Assembly: GCA_937877455.1 (NCBI GenBank)
Contig: CALFIU010000125.1
Span: 1 to 29,495, forward strand
Length of the DNA: 29,495 nt
DNA from: an uncultured Bacteroidales bacterium
Lineage (GTDB): Bacteria; Bacteroidota; Bacteroidia; Bacteroidales; UBA3824
Direction of reading: 5' to 3'
The number at the start of each line of letters is the position of its first letter. Within the stretch, counting starts at the first letter, position 1. Below the pieces are notes generated by a model. That model saw only the letters and a program-made list of their open reading frames with translations. It did no database searches and was not told the origin of the DNA. This document shows positions 7,832 through 15,637 of the stretch, one piece after another. A program made the translations under genes and the position numbers.

Positions 7832-10800
7832 CTAAAATGTTACATTACAACCAAAGGTGATTGTCCTTGCTTGAGGATAGATACCCTTGTCGATACCGAT
7901 TGCAGTTGTGCTTGCGCCGATTTCAGGATCGAAGCCCTCGTACTTGGTGAGAGTGAAGACGTTCTGTGCCGATACAAAGACACGAGCCTTAGAAATGAAC
8001 GCTTTTTTCGTAATGTATTGCGGCAAAGTGTAGCCGAGTTCGATGTTTCGAAGCCTCATGTAAGAACCGTTCTTGACAAAGAGGTCTGACGAGTGGTTGT
8101 TGTAGTCGGTGTTGGAGAATCTCGGAACAGAGTTGGAAGTTCCTTCGCCAGTCCAACGGTCTTTGATGTAAGCGGGCAAGTTGATGAACTGAAGGTCGTT
8201 GCGGCGGGTTGCGTCGTAAACGTCAGCACCCAAAACGCCTTGGAACTGAGCCACAAAGTCAAAGCCTTTATAATCAGCGTTGAGGGAGAAACCGTAAGTC
8301 CAGTCGGGCATACCCTTTCCGATTTTGGTGTTGTCGTTGTCGTCGATAACGCCGTCGCCATTTTGGTCAACAAAGATAAGATCGCCGGGTTTTGGGGTCT
8401 GGTCGCCGTATTTCAAACCCGAAGCCTCGATTTGTGCCTGATTTTGGAATACGCCAGCCGTTTGGTAGCCGTAGAAGTAAGGATAAGGTTCGCCGTTCTT
8501 TGCGTGTGCGATAACGCCGAAACCAGCCGCCGACATGCTCTCTACATCGTTTTCGCCGCTTTCTGTGCCGTAGTTGACGAGTTTGTTTTTCAAGTAAGAG
8601 GCGTTGAAAGCGAAACGAAAGTTAACTTGTTTTACCTTCCAACGGTACGAAGCGTCAAACTCCCAACCTTTGTTTTCCATTTTTCCGATGTTGCCAGTTG
8701 GCTTTGCCTCGCCGACGTAAGTAACGATTGGCTGAGTCTGCAACATTCCGTCGGTGATTTTCTTGTACCATTCAACGGTAACATTAAGAGCCGAGTTGAA
8801 GAAGTCCATGTCGATTCCGACATTGTGCTGAATGTTCTCTTCCCACTGGATAGCGGAGTTAGGAATGCCCGAAGCCTTTGCGCCTGTGGAAATCTCGCTG
8901 CCTTCTTGTCCGAAGAAATAGTTGTTGATATGTCCTGTTGCGGTGTTGACGGTATAAGCAAAAGCACCAATGTTTTCGTTACCGTTTTTACCCCAAGAGT
9001 AGCGGAGTTTTGTGTTGTTCCACCACTGCGGACGGTTTTCGAGGAAAGATTCACGAGTGATATTCCATCCAATTGAGAATGAAGGGAATGTAGCATAGTG
9101 ATTATCGGGACCAAAGTTGGAAGAACCATCGCGACGAACGGTAGCCTGCAACATATAACGGCTCTTATAGTCGTAACTTACACGAGCAAATAGAGAAGCA
9201 AGAGTGTGGTCGGCATTATCAGCACCCCAACCATTGCGCTCGTCGGCATTAGCAGAGTTACCTGTTGTGAAGTCGGGGTAAAGTCTGTCATAATCCAAAG
9301 CAATCAAATATTTGGAGTATGCGCCGAGGTACGCGCCTTTGTTTTTCTTAGCCGACTGACCGAGAAGGACTTGGAAAGTATGGTCGCCGATGGTCTTGTC
9401 GTAACTCAAAGTGTTTTCCCACTGCCAATCAAGACCTTTGTTCCAACTCATAGAAGCGTCAGAAACCGACGGTTTTTCCATAGTGTTGATATAGTGAGGG
9501 ATAGTTGCGCTGCGGCTGCCCCAGAAACTCATATCAGCACCGTAAGAAGTCTTGAATTTGAGATTGTCCCAAAGGGTTGCCTCAGCGTAGAAATTAGCAA
9601 CGAACTTGTCAGACCAACTTCCCGGATCAGGCAACGAGAGGAACGCCATAGGATTTTTAAGTTCTTGAAGTTTAACACCTTCGTAACTGTCAACAATTGA
9701 ATAGAGGTTGCCGTTTTTGTCGGTGATAAGCCACGGGTCGCCAGCGTGAGCGGCTCTGTCGGCGTCAGGATCTTCAGAATAAATAGGGAATGTAGGCGGA
9801 TTCATAAGAGCAGAACCAAGTGGCGAACCAAATTCGGAGTTTGTCTCGATTCCAACCGAATTGATGTGGGTATAAGCAATGTTGATTCCGACATTAACTT
9901 TGTTGAGCCAATTGCGGTCTTTTGCATCAACAAGAGTAAAAATATTGTTGGTGCGGAAGTTGAACCTTTCATAATTTGAGCGGTCGTAGTCGCCACCGAC
10001 GATACCTTCTTGATTGTAGTAACCGGCAGAGAAATAGTAGTTTACCTTGTCGTTGGCACCCGAAACGCTCAACTGGTGGCTTTGAATGGGAGCATTGTTG
10101 TTCCAAAGTTCTTTTTGCCAGTCGGTGTCGATGCCCTTGGCACGGATTGCGGCGAGGTCAAAACGTGGCTCTTGTCCTGAATTGATAAGGAACTCGTTCC
10201 AAAGGGTGGCGTATTCTTCGGCGTTGAGTACGTCGCGGGTTTTGCTTGGGTTTTGGAAACCGTAACTGAAATCGTATGCAACGACAGCCTTTCCGACTTT
10301 GCCTTTTTTAGTTGTAACGATGATGACACCGTTGGCAGCGCGTGCGCCGTATACAGCACCAGAAGCAGCGTCTTTCAAGACTTCGATTGACTGAATGTCG
10401 CTTGGTGCGAGATAGTCGATACCGCCGTCGATAGGCATACCGTCAACGATATAAAGTGGGTCAGAATTGTTTATAGTGCCGACGCCACGGATTCTTACCT
10501 GCGAGGCAGCACCTGGCTGACCTGACGATGCAGTAACGGTAATACCCGATGCAGCACCTCTCAAAGCATTGTCCACACGAGCGGTAGTACCTGCGATGTC
10601 GTCGGCGTTGACGCTGGAGATAGCCGCCGTAACGACGCTTTTCTTCTGCGTACCGTAGCCGATTACAACAACCTCGTCGATTCCGACGTTGTCTTCTTCG
10701 AGAGTGAAATTAATAGTTCCACCGTTGTTGACGGGAAATTCCTCAGCCTTGAAGCCTACATAAGAGGCGGTAATAGTTGCGCCTTGATTAACGCTGAGCG

Positions 10801-10984
10801 AGTAATTACCCTCGATGTCGGTGATAGTTCCGTTGGTAGTTCCTTTCTCGATGATGGTAACACCTATAAGAGGTTCGCCATCGGTCTTGGAAACTACCTT
10901 GCCGCTGATTTGGACGGCATCCTGCGCAAACGCCGTTAGCGTTGTGATGCACAGAATTGTCAGTAGTGTAAATAATCTTTTCAT
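7832..10984 (-). CDS. SusC-like TonB-dependent outer-membrane transporter
   Basis: 1050 residues from ATG at 10984; a TTG three codons upstream is in frame, but ATG gives a normal signal peptide (MKRLFTLLTILC to TAFAQ). Residues about 22-105 are the carboxypeptidase-D regulatory-like domain (ISGKVVSKTDGEPLIGVTI). Next come the TonB-box region VDEVVVIGYGTQKK, the plug (VRIRGVGTINNSDPLYIVDG, then IEVLKDAASGAVYGARAANG) and a long beta-barrel ending in QARTITFGCNVTF with the terminal aromatic residue. SusC proteins import oligosaccharides using the TonB system. It is first in the locus and lies behind the best promoter in this region. No STN domain is present, so signalling through an anti-sigma/ECF pair is not expected. 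Confidence 0.96.
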   Translation of the reverse strand: MKRLFTLLTILCITTLTAFAQDAVQISGKVVSKTDGEPLIGVTIIEKGTTNGTITDIEGNYSLSVNQGATITASYVGFKAEEFPVNNGGTINFTLEEDNVGIDEVVVIGYGTQKKSVVTAAISSVNADDIAGTTARVDNALRGAASGITVTASSGQPGAASQVRIRGVGTINNSDPLYIVDGMPIDGGIDYLAPSDIQSIEVLKDAASGAVYGARAANGVIIVTTKKGKVGKAVVAYDFSYGFQNPSKTRDVLNAEEYATLWNEFLINSGQEPRFDLAAIRAKGIDTDWQKELWNNNAPIQSHQLSVSGANDKVNYYFSAGYYNQEGIVGGDYDRSNYERFNFRTNNIFTLVDAKDRNWLNKVNVGINIAYTHINSVGIETNSEFGSPLGSALMNPPTFPIYSEDPDADRAAHAGDPWLITDKNGNLYSIVDSYEGVKLQELKNPMAFLSLPDPGSWSDKFVANFYAEATLWDNLKFKTSYGADMSFWGSRSATIPHYINTMEKPSVSDASMSWNKGLDWQWENTLSYDKTIGDHTFQVLLGQSAKKNKGAYLGAYSKYLIALDYDRLYPDFTTGNSANADERNGWGADNADHTLASLFARVSYDYKSRYMLQATVRRDGSSNFGPDNHYATFPSFSIGWNITRESFLENRPQWWNNTKLRYSWGKNGNENIGAFAYTVNTATGHINNYFFGQEGSEISTGAKASGIPNSAIQWEENIQHNVGIDMDFFNSALNVTVEWYKKITDGMLQTQPIVTYVGEAKPTGNIGKMENKGWEFDASYRWKVKQVNFRFAFNASYLKNKLVNYGTESGENDVESMSAAGFGVIAHAKNGEPYPYFYGYQTAGVFQNQAQIEASGLKYGDQTPKPGDLIFVDQNGDGVIDDNDNTKIGKGMPDWTYGFSLNADYKGFDFVAQFQGVLGADVYDATRRNDLQFINLPAYIKDRWTGEGTSNSVPRFSNTDYNNHSSDLFVKNGSYMRLRNIELGYTLPQYITKKAFISKARVFVSAQNVFTLTKYEGFDPEIGASTTAIGIDKGIYPQARTITFGCNVTF

Positions 10985-11058
10985 AAGACTCAATATTTAA
11001 AGGTTAAAAAATTCGTTAATTATTTCGCCAGTCGAAAATTTCCTTTCGGCTTACATTA

Positions 11059-11090
11059 CAAATTTACGTTTTTCACCCCCTAAAAGTCAA
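11059..11090 (-). promoter_or_regulatory. Bacteroidota-type promoter of the susC locus
   Basis: On the minus strand, TTG (plus 11088-11090) is followed after 21 bp by TAAATTTG (plus 11059-11066), matching the phylum's -33/-7 pattern. Transcription would start near 11052, leaving a leader of about 65-70 bases before the susC ATG. Confidence 0.7.
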
Positions 11091-11109
11091 AAAATCCACT
11101 ACTTCACAA

Positions 11110-11197
11110 CTACGGTAAACCACACTTTTTTCTACTGCAAAACTACTGCAAAACGGCATTTAGGGGTGTCAAGGGTACGTTAAAGGGTACTGCAAAG
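11110..11197. promoter_or_regulatory. helically phased direct repeats upstream of susC, candidate operator
   Basis: CTACTGCAAAA occurs at 11132-11142 and again directly at 11143-11153. A third copy with two end changes (GTACTGCAAAG) is at 11187, and a weaker 8/11 match (CTACGGTAAAC) is at 11110. The starts are 22, 11 and 44 bp apart, all multiples of 11, so the sites face one side of the helix. AAGGGTAC is also doubled (11171, 11183). The place, just upstream of the susC -33 element, suits activator binding. The rest of the 10985-11405 spacer is AT-rich and shows no gene. Confidence 0.4.
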
Positions 11198-11346
11198 AGA
11201 AAAAATATTATTTAAACGGATTAATACTATTTTTTTTTACAAAAAAACACTATCGCAATGTAGATTGAATTAAAATGTTTATCTTAATAAACCAAAACAA
11301 AAAACTAAAAATTTGACATTATTTTTTTTATTTTTATTAGTTTTAT

Positions 11347-11354
11347 TAAATTTG
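11347..11354 (+). promoter_or_regulatory. -7 box TAAATTTG before the kdsB-like gene
   Basis: A perfect TAnnTTTG lies 51 bases before the start codon. No TTG sits at the usual 19-21 bp upstream; the nearest is 31 bp away (11313-11315). This is therefore only a candidate. Confidence 0.35.
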
Positions 11355-11405
11355 CAAATAACCACGGCAAAAAAGTCGAATCAATCATTATAACATAACA
11401 ATAAT

Positions 11406-12194
11406 ATGGAGCAAAAATTAAACATAGTAGGCATAATACCAGCGCGCATGGCATCAAAACATTTTCCTGGCAAACCAATGGAAGATATTGTTGGTATGCC
11501 TATGATTGGTCACGTATATAACCGCATGCTACTCTGCAAAGATTTCAGTGATGTTTATGTTGCCACAAGCGATAAAGAAATAACAGACTACATAAATTCC
11601 ATTGGTGGCAAATGTATCTACACACAAGAAAGCCATATCGGAGCAATAGACCGCGTATGCGAGGCAGTAAAAAAAATAGAAGAACAAAACCAAACAACAT
11701 TTGACCTTGTAACTCTTGTACAATGCGACGAACCAATGATTACAAGCGATATGATAGGCAGAGCAATAAGCCCATTAGTGATGGATTATAACCTTAAAAT
11801 ATCATCGTTAATGACAGAAATAACTTCTAACGAAGTATTTGAAGACCCAAATGAAATAAAAGTAGTGGTTGATATAAACAATTTTGCACTATATTTTTCG
11901 CGCTTGCCAATCCCCGCACTTCGTACAGGCGTTATGGGTTGTCCACAACTTAGGTTACTTGGCATTGACGTTTTTAGACGCGATTTTATAGACGAATTTA
12001 ATATGATGTTCCCTACCCCACTCGAAGTGGCAGAAGGTATTGATCTTATTAGAGTTATAGAAAGTGGAATGAGAGTAAAAATGACTATGACCGACCAAGA
12101 AACCATATCGGTAAACACTCCTCAAGATTTACAAAATGTAAGAGAACTAATGAAAGACGATTACCTTGCAAACAAATACATAAAAAGAAACTAA
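11406..12194 (+). CDS. KdsB-family cytidylyltransferase (CMP-Kdo synthetase or relative), divergent
   Basis: 262 residues, near the usual KdsB length of about 250. The N-terminal nucleotide-binding loop is clear (IIPARMASKHFPGKPM), as are KPMxDIVGMPMIGHVY, YVATSDKEI, CDEPMIT and the C-terminal block PTPLEVAEGIDLIRVIESG followed by SVNTPQDL. KdsB activates Kdo as CMP-Kdo for the lipid A core in the cytoplasm. Two motifs are off-consensus: the SGTDR motif reads GAIDR and QGDEP reads QCDEP. It may therefore be a paralog acting on another ulosonic acid in a surface polysaccharide instead of the housekeeping enzyme. No sugar-acid synthase or transferase is adjacent. It is followed by a hairpin and then the separately promoted gltX. 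Confidence 0.75.
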   Translation: MEQKLNIVGIIPARMASKHFPGKPMEDIVGMPMIGHVYNRMLLCKDFSDVYVATSDKEITDYINSIGGKCIYTQESHIGAIDRVCEAVKKIEEQNQTTFDLVTLVQCDEPMITSDMIGRAISPLVMDYNLKISSLMTEITSNEVFEDPNEIKVVVDINNFALYFSRLPIPALRTGVMGCPQLRLLGIDVFRRDFIDEFNMMFPTPLEVAEGIDLIRVIESGMRVKMTMTDQETISVNTPQDLQNVRELMKDDYLANKYIKRN

Positions 12195-12206
12195 CTACAT
12201 AAACAA

Positions 12207-12265
12207 AACAACACTTTAAACTTATTAACACATATTACCCCAATAAATAGTTTAAAAGTGTTGTT
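12207..12265 (+). terminator. hairpin after the kdsB-like gene
   Basis: AACAACACTTTAAAC (12207-12221) pairs with GTTTAAAAGTGTTGTT (12250-12265), with one bulged A and a 28-base loop. No U-tract follows on the plus strand, so it may act as an mRNA 3'-end hairpin. Confidence 0.45.
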
Positions 12266-12275
12266 AAAAAATATC

Positions 12276-12305
12276 TTGCAAAACAATAGAAATTAACTAT
12301 TTTTG
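12276..12305 (+). promoter_or_regulatory. Bacteroidota-type promoter of gltX
   Basis: TTG at 12276-12278, a 19-bp spacer and TATTTTTG at 12298-12305 match the -33/-7 consensus. The -7 box covers an in-frame TTG at 12303, so that codon is upstream of the transcript and cannot be the start. The GTG at 12333 fits. Confidence 0.65.
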
Positions 12306-12332
12306 CAACCAAATTATTTTTTTATAAACAAA

Positions 12333-13853
12333 GTGGAAGTAAGAGTAAGATTCGCACCAAGCCCAACAGGTGCGTTGCATTTAGGCGGTGTACGCACCGC
12401 ATTATTTAATTATCTGTTTGCTCGCAAAAACGGAGGTAAATTTATACTTCGTATAGAAGATACAGACCAAACACGTTTTGTACCAGGCGCAGAAGAATAC
12501 ATCATCAAAAGTTTAGAATGGATTGGTCTGGACATAGACGAAAGCGACAAACAAGGCGGTGAATATGGTCCATATCGTCAAAGCGACCGCAAACATCTAT
12601 ACAGAGAATATGCCGAACAACTTGTAAACCAAGGTTTTGCTTACTACGCATTTGACACACCAGAAGAATTAGACGCAATGCGTAAGGATCTTGAACAAAA
12701 AAAAGCATCTGTACAAAGTTATGGCCCAGCAACAAGAAACAACATGAAAAACCAACTAACGTTGGGGCAACAAAAAACAGAAGAATTGCTTGCTCAAGGT
12801 GTACCATACGTCATAAGATTTAAAATGCCAGAAGATGAAAAACTTGTGCTACACGACATAATACGCGGTGAAGTAAAAGCTGATACAGCTATACTCGACG
12901 ACAAAGTATTATTCAAATCTGACGGCATGCCAACATATCACCTTGCCAACATAGTTGACGACCATCTAATGAAAATTTCGCACGTAATACGCGGAGAAGA
13001 ATGGCTACCAAGTTTGCCACTTCACTACTTGCTTTACAGAAGTTTTGGGTGGACCGACACAATGCCACAGTTTGCTCACCTACCATTAATTCTCAAACCA
13101 GATGGAAAAGGCAAACTATCGAAACGCGATGGTGATAGGCTCGGTTTTCCCGTGTTTCCTCTCAACTGGACAGATCCTAAAACTGGCGAAGTTTCAAAAG
13201 GTTACAAAGAAACAGGATATTTTCCTGAAGCATTTATAAACATGATGGCTCTGCTCGGTTGGAATCCCGGAAACACAACTCAAGAAATTTTTTCAAAAAA
13301 AGAACTCTGTCAACTATTCAGTCTCGAACACGTAACCAAATCTGGCAGTAAGTTTGACCCTGAAAAAAACAAATGGTTTAATAAACAATATCTTGAGAAA
13401 AAACCAAACAGCGAACTTGCACAATATCTCATTGAAGACGCAAATAAAGACGGCATAAACATAAGCCAAGCCGATGCAGAAAAAATTTGCGGACTAATCA
13501 AAGAGCGTGCATCATTCACAACAGAATTATGGCCATCTGCACAATATTTTTTCATAGCACCGCAAGAATACGATGCAACAAATATGAAAAAATATTACAA
13601 ACAAGAAACACCAGAATTGCTTAAACAATCGATAGAAAAACTAAAAGAAATTGATGACTTCTCGGCTCAAAACCTCGAAACTCAAATTTCAAATTGGATA
13701 GAAACTTCGGGGTTAAACTTCGGAAAAGTTCTTAACCCAATGCGTATAGCACTAGCTGGAGCATGCAAAGGTCCTCACATTTTCGATATTATTGAATTTT
13801 TGGGAAAAGAAGAAACAATAAAAAGAATAGAAACCCTCATCGCCAAAAACTAA
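12333..13853 (+). CDS. gltX: glutamyl-tRNA synthetase
   Basis: 506 residues from GTG at 12333, which puts the conserved RVRFAPSPTG directly at the N-terminus and lies downstream of the predicted transcription start. It attaches glutamate to tRNA-Glu in the cytoplasm. The class I signature is HLGG (residues 16-19, the HIGH equivalent with the usual GltX final Gly) and KLSKR (261-265, the KMSKS equivalent). LRIEDTDQTR, EYGPYRQSDR and MPTYHLANIVDDHLMKISHVIRGEEWL are the expected GluRS blocks (the last shown only in part as the ATP and glutamate site). The C-terminal anticodon-binding domain is complete. A terminator hairpin follows. Its length and the LGGVRTALFNYLFAR block match other Bacteroidota GltX. 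Confidence 0.95.
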   Translation: MEVRVRFAPSPTGALHLGGVRTALFNYLFARKNGGKFILRIEDTDQTRFVPGAEEYIIKSLEWIGLDIDESDKQGGEYGPYRQSDRKHLYREYAEQLVNQGFAYYAFDTPEELDAMRKDLEQKKASVQSYGPATRNNMKNQLTLGQQKTEELLAQGVPYVIRFKMPEDEKLVLHDIIRGEVKADTAILDDKVLFKSDGMPTYHLANIVDDHLMKISHVIRGEEWLPSLPLHYLLYRSFGWTDTMPQFAHLPLILKPDGKGKLSKRDGDRLGFPVFPLNWTDPKTGEVSKGYKETGYFPEAFINMMALLGWNPGNTTQEIFSKKELCQLFSLEHVTKSGSKFDPEKNKWFNKQYLEKKPNSELAQYLIEDANKDGINISQADAEKICGLIKERASFTTELWPSAQYFFIAPQEYDATNMKKYYKQETPELLKQSIEKLKEIDDFSAQNLETQISNWIETSGLNFGKVLNPMRIALAGACKGPHIFDIIEFLGKEETIKRIETLIAKN

Positions 13854-13863
13854 TAAAAAATTT

Positions 13864-13912
13864 GTTGTCTTAAAATAATAAAAAACTTATATTTTAAGAC
13901 AACATTTTTTTA
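13864..13912. terminator. bidirectional terminator between gltX and the convergent membrane gene
   Basis: GTTGTCTTAAAAT (13864-13876) pairs perfectly with ATTTTAAGACAAC (13891-13903). ATTTTTTTA follows on the plus strand and AAATTTTTTATT on the minus strand, so it can serve both converging genes. Confidence 0.85.
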
Positions 13913-14710
13913 TTCATTAAACGGATTATGATTGGAAAGAAAATTTGTTATTGTATTATAATGCTTTGAATTTAACAATCCCTCTGGTATAAAAAACATT
14001 GCGATACCCAAAACAATAAACATAATAGAAACCTTACCCAAGGTATTGATTTTTGGAACACGATTTTTTGCAACCTCAAGCGGAACTACATAATCAGTTT
14101 TAATAACACGAGCACCAATTACCGACCTAAAATCAGCACCCGCAAGTATTACCTCTCCACCCAATGGCAAATACTCTCGTTTTATCTTAAATACAGGCAT
14201 ACCTCTAACAGCATTGCCCGTTAAATTAAAATGATACTTAAAATAATCAACTGAAATACGATTGCCAACAACATCAACCTTTAGATTATCAAGCATAGAT
14301 ATACTATCTTGAAAACACTCTATACTATTGGCATCAACCATAACACCATTACTAAACAAAGGGGAAGAAACTTTAAGATAATTGGTTTCGTTTTGCCAAT
14401 CAATAAGAATCTGCTGCCCACCATCTGGCCAACACGCAGTAAGTAAAAGTTTGCCCTTTACAACACTCATATTATCGTCGGGCATTTTAATATTGTCGTC
14501 ACAAACAACATTTGCAAGTATGCTTACCTTAGAATAATTATTACGAATGTTAGATTTAATGTCGTCTAACTTAAAAACATTATATCCTTCCAATTGTAAC
14601 GTGGCTTGAGAATAAATATCAACCACAAGCCCGTTAAAACCAACAACTATGGTCAACGTACCAAGCAAACACCAAAAAGCCGAACGCCTTTTTCCTGTAT
14701 ATCCAAACAT
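13910..14710 (-). CDS. bitopic membrane protein of unknown function
   Basis: 266 residues that I do not recognise. A short basic N-terminus (GKRRSAF) precedes a hydrophobic segment at about 12-31, and a second lies at about 226-243, followed by a 23-residue tail. The roughly 195 residues between them should face the periplasm. They are beta-rich, with repeated short strands and a G-rich stretch LPLGGEVILAGADF that resembles a small beta-barrel or OB-like element. No catalytic residues stand out. It starts 35 bases after the stop of the upstream conserved gene on the same strand, so the two are probably one operon. Its stop overlaps the shared terminator with gltX. Confidence 0.7.
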   Translation of the reverse strand: MFGYTGKRRSAFWCLLGTLTIVVGFNGLVVDIYSQATLQLEGYNVFKLDDIKSNIRNNYSKVSILANVVCDDNIKMPDDNMSVVKGKLLLTACWPDGGQQILIDWQNETNYLKVSSPLFSNGVMVDANSIECFQDSISMLDNLKVDVVGNRISVDYFKYHFNLTGNAVRGMPVFKIKREYLPLGGEVILAGADFRSVIGARVIKTDYVVPLEVAKNRVPKINTLGKVSIMFIVLGIAMFFIPEGLLNSKHYNTITNFLSNHNPFNE

Positions 14711-14745
14711 ACTATGTTAAACGGATACCAAACAAAAAAGTTACA

Positions 14746-15459
14746 TTACGATGCCATATTTATCAAAACAGCACGTTCTTTTGGACGATAAACATAATTA
14801 ACGCCATAATAAGCAGCTTGTTCACGTTTGCGTTCGGGAATTTCTCCGCCATAATATTCTTCCACCTCGTTCCAAAGTTTTAATATAAGAGCATCGGCTT
14901 CTGAACGCATAGAACTTACCTTATCGTTGGCACGCACAGATATGCTCTGCAACATTTTTTGAAAATTAAGTTTTTCGCAAAATTCATCATAATAAACCTT
15001 AACTACGGCAATCTTTGGATTAAGAATAGGTTGTTCTCGTTTTATAATACGGTCGTTTTCCCCTTTTATAATACGCTTGCCCCAAGTAATAATCTCATTC
15101 TCGGTAGAAAGCTCTGGCACACGATTATCTTTGGGGTCAATACCAAAAAACTGACGACTTGAAGCTTTAATTTCGCCACGCAAAACAGCAAAATTAAAAA
15201 CTTGAATAAAATGCGATATATATAATTTTGCTTTTTTCAACGATGCAACGTATTCCCTACTTTTGGCAGCTTGACGCGAATGTGCTTCTTTCTGCATCAT
15301 TACTGCTTGTTCAAACAAAGGAAGAAATGCCTTTATTTTTAATAAAGTAGCCTGCGAAAAGGCAAGCATTCCAATGTCAAGTTTTTTGCCAAGCTCAACT
15401 GCACGTTTCAACGCTTTTAAACGTGCATTATCTGTATTTGGTAAACGTCTGTACGGCAT
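14746..15459 (-). CDS. conserved Bacteroidales hypothetical protein, helical and cytoplasmic
   Basis: 237 residues without signal peptide or membrane segment. The N-terminus MPYRRLPNTDNARLKALKRA is a pattern I associate with a conserved Bacteroidales protein of unknown role. The sequence is predicted to be mainly helical and is basic, with a long charged helix at about 60-110 (KEAHSRQAAKSREYVASLKKAK). The C-terminal part has an EEYYGGEIPERKREQAAYYGVNYVY-type segment (given in part) rich in Tyr and Glu. It could bind nucleic acid or act as a structural protein, but nothing proves this. It is divergent from the aminopeptidase gene across a 178-base AT-rich spacer and heads a two-gene unit with the downstream membrane protein. 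Confidence 0.75.
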   Translation of the reverse strand: MPYRRLPNTDNARLKALKRAVELGKKLDIGMLAFSQATLLKIKAFLPLFEQAVMMQKEAHSRQAAKSREYVASLKKAKLYISHFIQVFNFAVLRGEIKASSRQFFGIDPKDNRVPELSTENEIITWGKRIIKGENDRIIKREQPILNPKIAVVKVYYDEFCEKLNFQKMLQSISVRANDKVSSMRSEADALILKLWNEVEEYYGGEIPERKREQAAYYGVNYVYRPKERAVLINMAS

Positions 15460-15637
15460 GATTTTCTATTTTTATGGTTCAATTAATTTTTGTTTTCCTA
15501 CATTTTAACCAAAAACAAATCATGTTCCGAAAATTTGTTTTTTTCAAAAAAAAATAAAAAAAATGTGTATTTTTTTTATTTTATAGCAAAAAAAACATTA
15601 TTTTATACCAACGAAAAAATATAAAAACGATAAAACT

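Noticed and set aside
8093..9076. 327-codon plus-strand open frame inside susC
   Set aside because: It is antisense to a clear TonB-dependent transporter gene, has biased low-complexity Val/Ser/Phe content, and no start signal or family resemblance.
12303..12332. TTG at 12303 as the gltX start, adding ten residues
   Set aside because: It lies inside the -7 box of the predicted promoter, and the extra residues are not part of the conserved GluRS N-terminus.
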